DNA of 16,123 nucleotides from Gammaproteobacteria bacterium (GTDB lineage Bacteria; Pseudomonadota; Gammaproteobacteria; DSM-19610), in NCBI GenBank assembly GCA_011371465.1, contig DRQL01000077.1:1-16123 (forward strand), in the 5' to 3' direction. How positions within the stretch are numbered: the first letter of the stretch is position 1; every line of letters begins with the position of its first letter. The notes below the pieces were generated by a model, which saw only the letters and a list, made by a program, of their open reading frames with translations, was not told the origin of the DNA and searched no databases. Shown here one piece after another: positions 14,963-16,123 of this stretch. The translations under genes and the position numbers were made by a program.

Positions 14963-15655
14963 TTACAAGCCCAGCACTGACTTCACGAACGGCACCGTCA
15001 GCTTTCTTTGCGCCACCAGGGAGGCTTCGTCCAGCCGGTCCAGCAGTTCGAACAAGGCCGGCAACTCACGCGGCAGGCGCCGCAACAGGTAGCGGCCGGT
15101 CTCGGCGGGCATCTCGCAGCCGCGCTGGCTGGCGCGTTGCTGCAGGGCCGCGAGTCGCTGTTCGTCATTGAGCGGCTGCAGCTGGTAGACCAGCCCCCAA
15201 CCCAGCCGGGAAGCCAGGTCCGGCAGCGCGAAAGCGAGACCGGCAGGCGCCGAGCGACTGCTGACAAGGAGATTGCCACCACGCTCGCGGATGCGGTTAT
15301 ACAGGTTGAAAAGCGCTTCTTCCCAGGCCCGATCGCCAGCGATGCAATGCACATCATCGATACAGACCAGCTGGTAGTTCTCCCAGTCTTCCAGCAACTC
15401 GGGGGATAGTCCGGCAAGCGTTGCAAGCGATACATAGGTCACTGTCCGGCCGTGCTCCGCCGCCAGGTGGCAGGCGGCCTGCAACAGGTGGCTTTTACCG
15501 CAACCGGCGGCACCCCAGAGCAGGAAAAACGGCTCGCCCGTGCCGGCGGCGGTCTGTTTCAGCTGGTCGACCGCTTCCTGGTTCGGTCCCGCCAGGAAAC
15601 CGGAAAAGCGCGCGGACGCCCGCATCTGCAGGCCAAGCGGCAGTTGCCGGTTCAT
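14963..15655 (-). CDS. hda: DnaA regulatory inactivator Hda
   Basis: The product is 230 residues, starting at ATG 15655; the frame is open upstream, but those residues overlap the preceding gene and are not family-like. Hda binds the DNA-loaded sliding clamp and stimulates ATP hydrolysis by DnaA, which prevents repeated initiation. The N-terminus holds the clamp-binding motif QLPLGL (4-9). The AAA+ domain has Walker A GAAGCGKS (48-55), Walker B LVCIDDVH (96-103), sensor 1 LLVSSRS, and the arginine finger in LASRLGWG (R150). It lacks the DNA-binding domain IV of DnaA, as expected. The start overlaps the end of the phosphatidyltransferase gene (ATGA), a common gammaproteobacterial pairing. Confidence 0.95.
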   Translation of the reverse strand: MNRQLPLGLQMRASARFSGFLAGPNQEAVDQLKQTAAGTGEPFFLLWGAAGCGKSHLLQAACHLAAEHGRTVTYVSLATLAGLSPELLEDWENYQLVCIDDVHCIAGDRAWEEALFNLYNRIRERGGNLLVSSRSAPAGLAFALPDLASRLGWGLVYQLQPLNDEQRLAALQQRASQRGCEMPAETGRYLLRRLPRELPALFELLDRLDEASLVAQRKLTVPFVKSVLGL

Positions 15656-16123
15656 CGGTTCAACCGCGCGCGGCGCGTCCAGGTGACCACGTAATCCAGC
15701 CCGCTCCAGATCACGCTGACGGTGACTGCCCAGATCAGCCAGTCGATCCACTGCGCCTGGCCCCAGTCGGTTGCCTGGTAAACGATCACCAGCAATACCA
15801 GCAGGATCTGCAGCAGGGTATTGAGCTTGCTGATCAGCGTCGGCTCGGCCTCCAGGCGTCGAATGCGGAAGTTATAGGCCACCGCGCCACCGACAATCAG
15901 CAGATCCCGGGTCAGTACCAGCACCAGCAACCAGGATGGCAGCAGGCCGTTCCAGGCCAGCACGGCGTAGCAGGTGACCAGCAGGAACTTGTCCGCCAGC
16001 GGGTCGAGCAGGGCCCCCAGCCGGCTGGTCCAGCCAAATCGCTTGGCCAGGAATCCGTCCACGGCGTCCGAAGCGCCGGCCACGAAAAACAGCAGCAGCG
16101 CCAGGTTGTATTGCTCCACCATC
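15652..16123 (-). CDS. CDP-alcohol phosphatidyltransferase (PgsA-like), 5' end outside the window
   Basis: The 156 residues visible lack the first membrane helix that the family has, so the start lies beyond base 16123. The catalytic signature is intact: D19, D22-G23, A26-K27, G36, D40, D44 in SDAVDGFLAKRFGWTSRLGA followed by LLDPLADK (numbering from the first visible Met). Lysine stands where arginine is commonest. About four more hydrophobic helices follow. Such inner-membrane enzymes transfer a phosphatidyl group from CDP-diacylglycerol to an alcohol, most often glycerol-3-phosphate on the way to phosphatidylglycerol. A short paralogue beside hda may differ in substrate from the main PgsA, so no symbol is given. 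It overlaps hda by four bases. Confidence 0.88.
   Translation of the reverse strand, partial: MVEQYNLALLLFFVAGASDAVDGFLAKRFGWTSRLGALLDPLADKFLLVTCYAVLAWNGLLPSWLLVLVLTRDLLIVGGAVAYNFRIRRLEAEPTLISKLNTLLQILLVLLVIVYQATDWGQAQWIDWLIWAVTVSVIWSGLDYVVTWTRRARLNR

Overview
The window is a GC-rich (roughly 60%) bacterial chromosome segment that reads as Gammaproteobacteria. The gene order Rieske / cytochrome b / cytochrome c1 / SspA / SspB, the Nif3-AlgW divergent pair, the class I fumarase and the pgsA-hda overlap are all gammaproteobacterial. The DUF4398/LysM lipoproteins and the PilZ-like protein suggest, weakly, a Chromatiales-type lineage. Most of the window is core genome, densely packed. No stretch longer than about 300 bases lacks a gene; the longest non-coding stretch (1593-1795) lies ahead of a tRNA gene.

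Left part (1-1500): the 3' end of a HicB-type antitoxin gene, then a leftward pair of envelope genes (a glycine-zipper secreted protein and a small lipoprotein). A strong bidirectional terminator and a tRNA-Ser(GGA) gene, also leftward, follow. This end looks the most accessory. A copy of the first part of the tRNA and a cluster of hairpins sit just upstream of the tRNA.

Centre left (1796-6212), all leftward: an ANTAR-type response regulator; the stringent starvation pair sspA-sspB; and the cytochrome bc1 operon petA-petB-petC. The bc1 complex passes electrons from quinol to cytochrome c. SspA (RNA polymerase-associated) and SspB (ClpXP adaptor) follow within the same probable transcript. Next comes a Nif3/YbgI-type metal protein gene, divergent from an AlgW/DegS-type periplasmic protease gene. 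That protease is the family that opens the sigma-E/AlgU envelope-stress cascade.

Centre right (8359-12102): a periplasmic TlpA-type thioredoxin gene runs head-on into the protease gene. A class I (4Fe-4S) fumarase gene follows on the plus strand, then a 527-residue protein of unknown function with a PilZ-like C-terminal part.

Right part (12131-16123): two leftward lipoprotein genes share a DUF4398-like helical region, and one has gained a LysM domain. A compact rightward operon, arsC-like / wrbA / DUF2069, has stop-start overlaps. It converges on leftward hda (DnaA inactivator), whose start overlaps the end of a CDP-alcohol phosphatidyltransferase gene cut by the window edge.

No CRISPR array, insertion sequence, integrase or multi-gene defence system is visible. 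The most unusual items are the tRNA-Ser leader structure, the PilZ-like protein, the paired DUF4398 lipoproteins and a possible leaderless promoter for the protease gene.
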